64,000 nucleotides of DNA, taken from the NCBI GenBank assembly GCA_937864265.1, contig CALMIR010000069.1, forward strand, positions 1 through 64,000, written 5' to 3'. The notes beneath the pieces were generated by a model. That model was given only the letters and a program-made list of their open reading frames with translations, did not search any database and was not told the DNA's origin. Each line of letters begins with the position of its first letter. The first letter of the stretch is position 1. The position numbers were made by a program, and so were the translations under genes. The stretch is from an uncultured Saprospirales bacterium. GTDB taxonomy: Bacteria > Bacteroidota > Bacteroidia > Chitinophagales > Saprospiraceae. This document shows positions 19,491 through 27,310 of this stretch, one piece after another.

Positions 19491-19569
19491 GAAACTATTG
19501 AATTTGGGAAGTATGAGAATACCTTTCATGGGATATCAGAGAAGGTCAATCTTCAAGCTTTGAATTGGG

Positions 19570-20517
19570 TTAACGGAATAGGGAAAATGCCAGATTAATT
19601 TCGTGCGTAGATCCTGCCGAAGGGCCGAAGGAACTGAATGAATAATCAAATCCATAGCCAATCTTAAAGGAATTATCGAATCCGGCCGTATCGCCCAGCA
19701 ATACCCCTGTCTCCAAGTGCACATTACCAGAGGAAGCTCCACCAGCACCAATCCAGAAATTTCCTGGCAAATAATACCTCAGGTTAAAATCTGCATTGAG
19801 CGGCGCACCAGATACATATTTTACCCAGAGCGAGGGCTCCAAAAAGCTGTCGTTGTCAAAAAAGAAATAAGTACCCAGCATACCGTAGTAGTGCTGAATC
19901 TTTTTGATAGTATAATCCCCATTTTCATCCTGGAAAGTCAGGTCTAGACCAGTAACCTGTGGAACGGATACTCCGGCATAAAAATAGTTATCACTCCTGC
20001 CCATCAGGTGGTAAAAATAAATACCAGCGCCGATGTCGGCAAAAAATTGCGAGCGATCGATCGTACCCACAATATCATTGGTTTCTCTCAGACGAATGTC
20101 GGATGCATTCACCCGGAAATTAACGGCTCCAGCGCTCAAGCCAATCGCCAAACCACCTACTTCTGGATCTTGAGTCAGTAACCCACCTATACGTCCGTAA
20201 AAACCGGTAAATCCAGTTGGCCCTGTTTGGTCGTTCATGATATAACCACCGCCCATCAAGGCTACACCCTCTCCATCAGCATATAAGTATGAACCCCGAA
20301 CGGTTTGGGTAGAGGGCGCATTGTCCAATCCAACCCATTGAGCACGATAAGAAGCGCCGAAAGTAATGTTTTGGCCAAAAGCCAAAAAATCGCTTTCAAT
20401 GGCAGCCGGATTGATGATCGTGCTGTTTTCGCGGTACTGCGTGAACAAGGAGAGTTGCTGCGCGGGCAGCCAAAAAGTCGTCAGTAAAAGGATAGTGAGT
20501 ATCGTCAAACGTTGCAT
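19570..20517 (-). CDS. PorP/SprF family type IX secretion membrane protein
   Basis: This 315-residue outer-membrane protein has a signal peptide (MQRLTILTILLLTTFWLPAQ). Then comes the PorP/SprF hallmark 'SLFTQYRENSTIINPAAI', followed by amphipathic strands ending in 'STHEINLAFSLFR'. PorP/SprF proteins partner with individual gliding-motility-type C-terminal cargo proteins and are needed for their secretion or anchoring. Here the gene lies upstream of the giant type B cargo in the same operon, so that protein is its likely client. The frame is open 9 codons further, but MQRL at 20517 is the better signal-peptide start. The 428-bp gap upstream (20518-20945) holds one palindrome and nothing else clear. 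Confidence 0.9.
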   Translation of the reverse strand: MQRLTILTILLLTTFWLPAQQLSLFTQYRENSTIINPAAIESDFLAFGQNITFGASYRAQWVGLDNAPSTQTVRGSYLYADGEGVALMGGGYIMNDQTGPTGFTGFYGRIGGLLTQDPEVGGLAIGLSAGAVNFRVNASDIRLRETNDIVGTIDRSQFFADIGAGIYFYHLMGRSDNYFYAGVSVPQVTGLDLTFQDENGDYTIKKIQHYYGMLGTYFFFDNDSFLEPSLWVKYVSGAPLNADFNLRYYLPGNFWIGAGGASSGNVHLETGVLLGDTAGFDNSFKIGYGFDYSFSSFGPSAGSTHEINLAFSLFR

Positions 20518-20590
20518 GGGATAAGTTTTTGAGATGCAAAACAATACATGAGATTTTAAGCTTTAGGGAAAATATAATAATTTTTTTTAT

Positions 20591-20607
20591 ATGCGAAAAA
20601 ATCGCAT
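20591..20607. promoter_or_regulatory. Inverted repeat upstream of the PorP/SprF gene
   Basis: ATGCGA (20591-20596) and TCGCAT (20602-20607) flank AAAAA, 74 bp upstream of the PorP/SprF start codon, in strongly AT-rich DNA. It could be an operator of the PorP-adhesin operon. Confidence 0.3.
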
Positions 20608-20945
20608 TTTAATGAAAAAAAAATAATGGCATCTCACTTATCCATCCTTTTTGACATAGGAATGGTAGCCTTAAAAAATTAATTTTGGCGTATAAGTGTA
20701 GATGAACCATCTCAAAGCGGAATCAAATTTAGGGCTTTGGTTTCAGATTCAAGCATTTTATAGCAGATAATTTTTGAAGGGAGCAAGGCCACGTGGGGCA
20801 GTAATTTTCACATTAAAGCCGCTTTTCATTTGTAAAAAATAAATAAACAACCAGTTAAAAGGAAAACAGCTTGCTTAAAATAGTTTTCCGGTTCGTTTGC
20901 GAAAAGTGTTAAATTTTGTCTGTATGCTTTTCTTCATCAATCGCT

Positions 20946-22070
20946 CTACGGCGATTTCCACAATTTTCCTTCCTGATTAATGTGCCAGATTTCACCATTT
21001 AGGGCCGGTGCAACTACTTCAAACATAGAAGCCGTTACATACAATGATGGTACAAACCGATAGCCTTCGACGGCGACTTCCGGCAAGTTAAAATGGCGGA
21101 TATTTTCGGAATACTGCTTGTTTTTTTCAAAAAAAAGCCGCTGCTGATGATACATTTGCCATAAGGCCCATTTCACCTGCTCCGCAGGCCGCTCCTCAAA
21201 AGCCACAGCACCCCCTGTTTGGCTGGTAAACTGAACATAACCCCAAGTTTCAACCTGGTGCATGTCCACCCTACCCGATGGCGACCATACCCAATTTTCT
21301 TCCGGCCACGCTTGTTCTTTGCCCGTTTTTGGATCCAGCTTTTTGCGGTAATGCCCATCCACTATATCGAGGTGCCAGTCCACCCGTGAAAAATTGACCC
21401 GCCATTGGTCGCCTTCAGTTGGCGGGCAGGTTTTGGGCGACATTTCTTTTAGCGCCTTCCAAGGCATCGCTATTTCTACGCTCCAATATCGATCTTCATC
21501 CTCGGGATTGTTGAGTGTTCCTTCCAAATGCACAGCCGTTTGAATGCCTTTTATATCCCAATTGGTCAAGTATTTGGGCTGCCCATCATCCACCCGGTAT
21601 GGCTTGATCATGAACAGGTCCCAAATGGCATTATGGGCATTCATTTCAAACTCATAATACAGCTGCCCGTCTCCGTCGGGGTCAATAAATATCTCAAAGT
21701 CATCGTTTTGATACATCACGGCATCTCGTTCTTGCAAAGTAGCCCATAGCTGCGGCTCTTCCAGTATAGCTGCAAAATAAAAATATTGCGAATCCCATAG
21801 CATTTTAGCGCGGGTGCGGTAAGACGGCTTGGGCTTCAAATGGCCTTCTATGTCCACAAAATCTGCTGTCCAATCAGCGTTTTCCCAAGCTGGGTCATCC
21901 ATTTTTCCGTCTATGTCTATCGGTAAATCCGTTCGATGGCACACATACTGATTGGGTGCAAATTCAATCGGATGTTGATAGCTGATGCCCGTAGATGCCG
22001 GGTTCTGCGCTTGGAGCTGGTAAGCATATAAAAAAGCAAAAACGACCAAGATTAAAAGTATTCGGATCAT
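20946..22070 (-). CDS. Secreted carbohydrate-binding family 9-like protein
   Basis: This 374-residue protein has an N-terminal signal peptide (MIRILLILVVFAFLYAYQLQAQ) and one CBM9-like domain (about residues 45-260). The start pattern 'IDIDGKMDDPAWENADW', the central 'NDDFEIFIDPDGDGQLYYEFE' (quoted as NDDFEIFIDPDGD) and 'RYWSVEIAMPWKAL' are characteristic. CBM9 domains bind xylan, cellulose or reducing-end sugars. In Bacteroidota such stand-alone proteins occur with sugar-utilisation genes, but their function is mostly unproven. The C-terminal 110 residues are unassigned. The gene is divergent from the ATP-grasp cluster across 158 bp. Confidence 0.85.
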   Translation of the reverse strand: MIRILLILVVFAFLYAYQLQAQNPASTGISYQHPIEFAPNQYVCHRTDLPIDIDGKMDDPAWENADWTADFVDIEGHLKPKPSYRTRAKMLWDSQYFYFAAILEEPQLWATLQERDAVMYQNDDFEIFIDPDGDGQLYYEFEMNAHNAIWDLFMIKPYRVDDGQPKYLTNWDIKGIQTAVHLEGTLNNPEDEDRYWSVEIAMPWKALKEMSPKTCPPTEGDQWRVNFSRVDWHLDIVDGHYRKKLDPKTGKEQAWPEENWVWSPSGRVDMHQVETWGYVQFTSQTGGAVAFEERPAEQVKWALWQMYHQQRLFFEKNKQYSENIRHFNLPEVAVEGYRFVPSLYVTASMFEVVAPALNGEIWHINQEGKLWKSP

Positions 22071-22228
22071 AACATTCGTTTATAGGCTAAGTAATTGATT
22101 ATCAACAAAAAATTGGTTGATTTGAAAGTGGTTTTTATTTTTTTAAAAAAATAATTGCAACATATCAAAAATCCATAGTAATTGCAGCATTTTTCAGCAA
22201 TCAAACCAACTAAAATCCAGCCATAGCC

Positions 22229-23668
22229 ATGCAAAAGACCGCCAAACTCATCAAGCCAGGCCAATTCGAGCCGCATCATCACTGGTATCCAAAGGCGCTC
22301 AACGCTACCATCCATCCGCTGATCAGTTTTTTCCTCAACCTCACAGAGGAAAGAATCATTAAAAGATACTGCCACCTGCACCCCAAAGTCAGACCCGATG
22401 TACTCCACCAATTTTTAACCTACCGCCCCAACCACTTCGTTTGGGCAGGTGCCGACCTCATGCATGTTACCGATGAGAACGGCAATCGTCAAATGGTAGT
22501 CATTGAAAACAATTCCTGCCCTTCTGGGCAAAAGTCGATGCCACTGCAAGATGACCACAAAGAACAAGGGGGCTATCGCCTATTTGTCGAAAGGACGCTA
22601 AAACCGATGGTAGAATCGAAGAAACGACAATTTGAAGGCGACCTGGCCGTTATTTACGACAAAAACCCCATGGAGGCTTCGGGCTATGCCATGACGATGG
22701 CCGATGTTTTTCAAACCAATGTACACTACGCTTCGTACTATCAGGATGAAAAAAAGCCCGCTGTCCGATTCAAAGACGATGTTATTTACGTATTATCTGA
22801 ATCTGATGAATGGCGGCCCATCCGTTTCGCATTCCGATACCTGACCCAACGCCCCTGGAACCGACTGCCACTCAGCGCTAAAACCCAGATCGTGAACCCC
22901 ATCGCAGCTTGCTTGGCCGGAGGCCGCAATAAGATGATGGCCTCTAAAGCTTATGATATTTTCAATTCGGAGCTGCGCCCGACCGGACTAGAAATTGTTA
23001 CGCCAGAAACCATTTGGGATGTCAGCAAGGAGCAAATTCCCCTGTGGGTGCGCAAAATGGGTGGCCAGGCTGTCGTAAAAATCCCTTACAGCAACGCAGG
23101 CCAAGGGGTTTTTACCATCGTGAACGAGCAGGAACTGGAACATTTTATGGCACAGGAATTTCAGTATAAACGCTTCATCGTTCAAAGCCTGATCGGCAAT
23201 TACAATTGGAGTTCTACCAGCAGCAGGGGCAAACTGTATCACGTAGGCACCGTGCCTTCTGAAAAAGGCAATTCCTATGTAGCCGACCTACGTATGATGG
23301 TCAGCGCAACGCCAATGGGCATTCGTCCGTTATGTATCTATGCCCGGCGAGGCGAAAAACCGCTTTTGGACAATATAGAAAGCGCAGGGGATTCCTGGTC
23401 TATGCTGGGTACCAACCTCTCCTTCAAAAACGAGGATGGCACCTGGGGCAGCGATACCAACCGACTCATCTTGATGGATCGGCGCGATTTCAACAAGTTG
23501 GGCATTGGATTGGACGATTTAATTGACGCTTATATTCAAACCGTGCTGAGTATGATTGCCATCGACAATATGGCAACTTTACTGTTCAATGCTAAAAAGA
23601 AATTTAAGTTCAAACTTTTCCGGTCGTTGAACGACGACCAAGCTTTGATGGACGAAATAATGACTTGA
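22229..23668 (+). CDS. ATP-grasp domain protein (first gene of ligase cluster)
   Basis: This 479-residue soluble protein has the marks of an ATP-grasp carboxylate-amine ligase: 'QAVVKIPYSNAGQGVFTI' with the nucleotide-binding lysine K284 and a following glycine-rich loop, then 'EFQYKRFIVQSLIG' and 'VADLRMMVSATP'. The N-terminal half includes 'MVVIENNSCPSGQKSMP', which looks like a substrate-binding segment, and I cannot place it in a named subfamily. ATP-grasp enzymes activate a carboxylate as an acyl phosphate and join it to an amine. The stop codon overlaps the next start codon (TGATG), showing tight translational coupling to a second, different ATP-grasp gene. Confidence 0.75.
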   Translation: MQKTAKLIKPGQFEPHHHWYPKALNATIHPLISFFLNLTEERIIKRYCHLHPKVRPDVLHQFLTYRPNHFVWAGADLMHVTDENGNRQMVVIENNSCPSGQKSMPLQDDHKEQGGYRLFVERTLKPMVESKKRQFEGDLAVIYDKNPMEASGYAMTMADVFQTNVHYASYYQDEKKPAVRFKDDVIYVLSESDEWRPIRFAFRYLTQRPWNRLPLSAKTQIVNPIAACLAGGRNKMMASKAYDIFNSELRPTGLEIVTPETIWDVSKEQIPLWVRKMGGQAVVKIPYSNAGQGVFTIVNEQELEHFMAQEFQYKRFIVQSLIGNYNWSSTSSRGKLYHVGTVPSEKGNSYVADLRMMVSATPMGIRPLCIYARRGEKPLLDNIESAGDSWSMLGTNLSFKNEDGTWGSDTNRLILMDRRDFNKLGIGLDDLIDAYIQTVLSMIAIDNMATLLFNAKKKFKFKLFRSLNDDQALMDEIMT

Positions 23669-24714
23669 TGAGCAAATACAACATTTTAATCCTGACGGAT
23701 CATTTGGCCCATAATGCCGAAAACTCGGTATATGAATTGGCCAAATACATCAGGTTGCATCCCAAATGCCAAAAGGTGCACATCGCCAGCAGGAGTCATC
23801 CCAGCAATGATGCTTTTTTTCAAAAGTTGCGCAGCGAACAATTTCAGGTTACCCCTGTATCGGAAGATTTTTACTACCAGCCTAGTCAGGCACAATTTTT
23901 AGAAAACACCTGCCCCTCTTCGCTCAACGATTACGATGCCCTATTGCTCCGCTTACCCCATCCGGTAGCGCCTGGCTTCTTTCGTTTTTTGGAACGCAAA
24001 TACCGCGATAAGCCCATCATCAACCACCCTAGAGGGGTGAAAAAAACGGGCAACAAATCTTTTTTGTTGGAAATTGCACAGTTCTGTCCGCCTGTGAAAT
24101 TGTGTTGGACATTGGAAGATATTCTCGAATTTTACCAATATTTTCCTATTGTTTTGAAACCTTTGGAAAGCCACGGCGGTAAAGGAATTATAAAACTGGA
24201 AGAGAACAAGCTTTTTACAGCTGATCAGGAATTTCCTTTGGAAAGCGAACTGTCGAAACTGGAAAAACACGTAAAAGAAAATGGCTATTTAGCTATGAAG
24301 TATTTGCCAGATGTGTATCTTGGCGATAAACGCACGGTAGTCGTCAATGGGAAAATCATTGGCTCGGCCTTGCGTATTCCCCCAAAAGGCGCTTGGTTGT
24401 GCAATGCCGCACAGGGAGGGCATGCCCAATTCGCAGCGCCCGACAAAGATGAAAGGCAAATCATTAGCCAATTGACCCCCCTGTTAATGAAAAAAGGTAT
24501 CGTCATGTACGGTATGGATACACTGGTTAACGAGAAGGGCAAGCGAGTCTTGTCCGAAATTAACACCCTAAGTATTGGAGGTATCAAACAGATGGCCGAT
24601 TTTTCGGGTAAACCCTTAGTCAAAAAAACGGCCGACTTGTTGATGAGTTACATTGATCAATATATAAAACGAATGAGCCATGTTCACAGGACAGCAACAA
24701 GTAAGAGTCATTAA
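23668..24714 (+). CDS. Glutathione synthetase/RimK-like ATP-grasp ligase
   Basis: This 348-residue ATP-grasp ligase resembles GshB/RimK proteins. An N-terminal Rossmann-like segment (about 1-120, 'YNILILTDHLAHNAENSVYE') precedes the ATP-grasp fold, with 'IVLKPLESHGGKGI' (K164 and loop 168-173) and the metal-binding 'VLSEINTLSIGG' (E297, N299). 'VYLGDKRTVVVNGKIIGSAL' is the usual GshB arginine-containing strand. The reaction should be ATP-dependent amide formation between two small metabolites. The substrates cannot be read from sequence. An upstream TTG at 23665 is in frame, but the ATG at 23668 gives the TGATG overlap with the preceding gene. The 3' end overlaps the next gene by 35 nt. Confidence 0.8.
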   Translation: MSKYNILILTDHLAHNAENSVYELAKYIRLHPKCQKVHIASRSHPSNDAFFQKLRSEQFQVTPVSEDFYYQPSQAQFLENTCPSSLNDYDALLLRLPHPVAPGFFRFLERKYRDKPIINHPRGVKKTGNKSFLLEIAQFCPPVKLCWTLEDILEFYQYFPIVLKPLESHGGKGIIKLEENKLFTADQEFPLESELSKLEKHVKENGYLAMKYLPDVYLGDKRTVVVNGKIIGSALRIPPKGAWLCNAAQGGHAQFAAPDKDERQIISQLTPLLMKKGIVMYGMDTLVNEKGKRVLSEINTLSIGGIKQMADFSGKPLVKKTADLLMSYIDQYIKRMSHVHRTATSKSH

Positions 24715-25654
24715 AAAACTCGAAGTCGAAGAAGTTGAAAAAGGTCAAGTATCGAAGTTTTTTCTACACATTATTTCCGATGGCATGGGATTGCCTGTTT
24801 ACGTGCCAATCATGGTGGCAAGAGGTGTTCAAGACGGCCCTATTTTGGGGCTTACCGCAGCCGTGCATGGTAACGAATTGAACGGGGTATCCGTCATTCA
24901 ACGGCTATTTAGAGATATAGATCCTTTGGCATTGCGGGGAACAATTGTGGGCGTTCCTGTCGTCAATATCCCGGGTTTTTTGCAAATGCAAAGGCCCTTC
25001 AACGATGGCAATGACCTCAATCGCATCATGCCCGGTCGGGAAGACGGCAACTCTGCGGAAGTATATGCCCATCGGCTGGTGACCAAAATCCTGTATCAAT
25101 TCGATTACCTCATCGACCTGCATACCGCCAGTTTTGGCCGCATCAATTCCTACTACGTGCGGGCCAACCTCAACGATCCCGATGTCTATGAACTGGCTCA
25201 AATCCAAAATGCTCAAATTCTCCTCCATAGCCCGGCGCCCGACGCTACAGTAAGGGGCAACCTCACCGAATACGGCGTCAAATCGCTGACCCTTGAGGTG
25301 GGCGATCCCAATCGCTTCCAAAGGGGGCTGATCCGTTCTGGCTTGGTTGGTTTACACAATACCATCATTCAACTGGGAATGGAAGATGGTCAGATTGAAA
25401 ATCCCGAACAAAAACCCATTGTTTGTGACCATTCCTATTGGATTTTTTCAAAAAAAGGCGGCATACTGCAAGTTTTGCCAGAGGTAACTGAATTGGTAAG
25501 CAAAGGGCAAGTCATCGCCATTATCAGAAACATATTTGGCGAGGTGATCCAGGAAATTGAAGCTCCTGAAGATGGTGTGGTCATCGGAAAGCACGTGCAG
25601 CCCGTCGCCCAAACAGGCACCAGAATACTGCATCTGGGAATTATCAAGAATTAA
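24680..25654 (+). CDS. AstE/AspA-type zinc hydrolase (M14 superfamily)
   Basis: This 324-residue protein belongs to the succinylglutamate desuccinylase/aspartoacylase family. Zinc ligands are H63 and E66 ('AAVHGNELNG') and H148 ('DLHTASFGR'). The substrate-binding 'PFNDGNDLNR' and the catalytic glutamate E206 ('LEVGDPNRF') are in place. The C-terminal 80 residues form the usual beta-rich lid ('APEDGVVIGKHVQPVAQTG'). The family hydrolyses N-acyl amino acids or related amide bonds. It is the third gene of the overlapping cluster, starting inside the preceding ligase gene, so it probably processes or recycles the ligase product. It has no signal peptide. Confidence 0.85.
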   Translation: MFTGQQQVRVIKKLEVEEVEKGQVSKFFLHIISDGMGLPVYVPIMVARGVQDGPILGLTAAVHGNELNGVSVIQRLFRDIDPLALRGTIVGVPVVNIPGFLQMQRPFNDGNDLNRIMPGREDGNSAEVYAHRLVTKILYQFDYLIDLHTASFGRINSYYVRANLNDPDVYELAQIQNAQILLHSPAPDATVRGNLTEYGVKSLTLEVGDPNRFQRGLIRSGLVGLHNTIIQLGMEDGQIENPEQKPIVCDHSYWIFSKKGGILQVLPEVTELVSKGQVIAIIRNIFGEVIQEIEAPEDGVVIGKHVQPVAQTGTRILHLGIIKN

Positions 25655-25724
25655 GTTTTTGCCTTCTTTGTCAGTAGCTGAGGCAATAGCTTATTTTAAA
25701 AAAACAGATGGGTCGTAAACTGTT

Positions 25725-27161
25725 TTACGGTAAACCGCCGTTCCGCCCACCCTTTACCGACAACAACCATTCCCGTTCGGCAAGGTACTTGGTTTGGCTA
25801 ATTTCCGCTTGGAGCTTCTGCCAGGCTATGGCATCGCGATGAGGCAAGGCGATGATTTTTTTCAAAAACCGGACAAAATTGTGGTACATCTCCCGGTGAT
25901 ATCCTCCTTCCCTGTGGCGGCGCAAATAGGCCTCAAAACTATCTAGCAGCGACTCCAAAGCCTGCATTTCACCCTGCTCGTAATAAATGCGTACCATCAT
26001 GCGGCGTACATCGAAGTTTTCCAACATATCCCTCATTTCTACAAATGGCAGCAGTGTCATCGCCTGGTCGTATTCGCGGATGCGGAAAAAATAGGTTGCC
26101 AGGTTGTACCGGAATATATTTTCCTGGTCTTTAGGGGGCAAATAGGCTTTGAATGTATTGAGGTAATCCAAAGCCCAGTCCAACTCTCCAACTGACACCG
26201 CGATGTTGAGTACGTTGCGATACGTTACTTTCGACAAGTAGCCATTTTCCAGAAAAACGCCCCTTGAGAGACCGCTGCGGTACAAATCGAAAGCTTCTTG
26301 TCGGTACTTTTTATCCGCAGCGTTGATGCGCCGGATGCATACGTTAATGGCCAGGATGTACAAATCGCGGAGGTCTGTATTGGAAAAAAATGCCGCATTT
26401 GCTTCGAGCAAACCTTTGAGTTGGGTAAAATGTTCCTCCTGATCAGGCGCTTTGAGTGCCCAATAACTGGCATGCCAAGTAGCAACTACCGCTATGTCCT
26501 CGAAATGGCCTTCAGCGATGAGCCGCAAAGTTTCAGACAGGTACGGGATCATGGCAGATACATTGGTCAGATTTTTTTGTGCCAACAGGGTGCAGCCCTG
26601 ACGCAAAGAATGAACAGCCACAAAAACAGCAAAAGCATGGTTGATGGTCGCTACATTATCTATGCCACTGCGGTACTTCTGACGCCCCAACTCCCATATT
26701 TCCCGTTCGATTAAAAACTGCTGAAAATAGTAGTCATCATTACGGAGAGAGGCTTTTTCCAAGTGGTTTTTAGCGCGTTGCAGTTCTTTTTCCCAATGGT
26801 CGTTTAAACCCATTTTACCCAGTGACCGACACAGGTGTAAATGTATTTGGTTCGAATCATTCCTCCATTCCTGCCAAGCGAGATATTGACGTATAATATC
26901 CATCAAGTGGGCCATCAAGTGCCTTATTTTCCCATCTTCGAATTGCTCCTGAGCCCCATATACAAATCGGAATGCAGCTTCTTTGGCCAAGTGATTGTTG
27001 GTTTTTGAAAGGCTTTGGACGCCGCGTTTTTCCAGGAAATCAAGGAGCAAAATCACGTCTTTGCGCTGGTTGAATAGCGGCGAGCGCACCGCTTTGGCAA
27101 TTTGTCGGCAATGCACTTCTGGCAGTGCGATCCAAGTTTTAAATAGTAGGCTATTTTTCAT
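25725..27161 (-). CDS. Hypothetical alpha-helical protein, TPR-like
   Basis: This is a 478-residue soluble protein that I do not recognise. It is rich in Leu, Arg, Tyr and Ala with regularly spaced helix-pair patterns, for example 'LDWALDYLNTFKAYLPPKDQ' and 'RMMVRIYYEQGEMQALESLL'. These suggest a tetratricopeptide-like solenoid in the C-terminal two thirds. There is no signal peptide and no membrane segment. The frame opens six codons further upstream (27179), but MKNSLLFKTW at 27161 looks like the normal start. It lies alone, convergent with the ATP-grasp cluster and divergent from the LRR cargo gene. A scaffolding role is possible, but nothing fixes it. Confidence 0.7.
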   Translation of the reverse strand: MKNSLLFKTWIALPEVHCRQIAKAVRSPLFNQRKDVILLLDFLEKRGVQSLSKTNNHLAKEAAFRFVYGAQEQFEDGKIRHLMAHLMDIIRQYLAWQEWRNDSNQIHLHLCRSLGKMGLNDHWEKELQRAKNHLEKASLRNDDYYFQQFLIEREIWELGRQKYRSGIDNVATINHAFAVFVAVHSLRQGCTLLAQKNLTNVSAMIPYLSETLRLIAEGHFEDIAVVATWHASYWALKAPDQEEHFTQLKGLLEANAAFFSNTDLRDLYILAINVCIRRINAADKKYRQEAFDLYRSGLSRGVFLENGYLSKVTYRNVLNIAVSVGELDWALDYLNTFKAYLPPKDQENIFRYNLATYFFRIREYDQAMTLLPFVEMRDMLENFDVRRMMVRIYYEQGEMQALESLLDSFEAYLRRHREGGYHREMYHNFVRFLKKIIALPHRDAIAWQKLQAEISQTKYLAEREWLLSVKGGRNGGLP

Positions 27162-27310
27162 AGCAGCTAAAATGGACATTTTTTTTTATAAGTTGCTATT
27201 ATACAATTTTTTAAATCAAAATTATTTCTTAATATTCCGACAATTAATAAAAAATGTCCTTTTTCCTGCCCTATCCTGATTGCATCTTTGGGAAATAAAA
27301 TCGAACCAGC

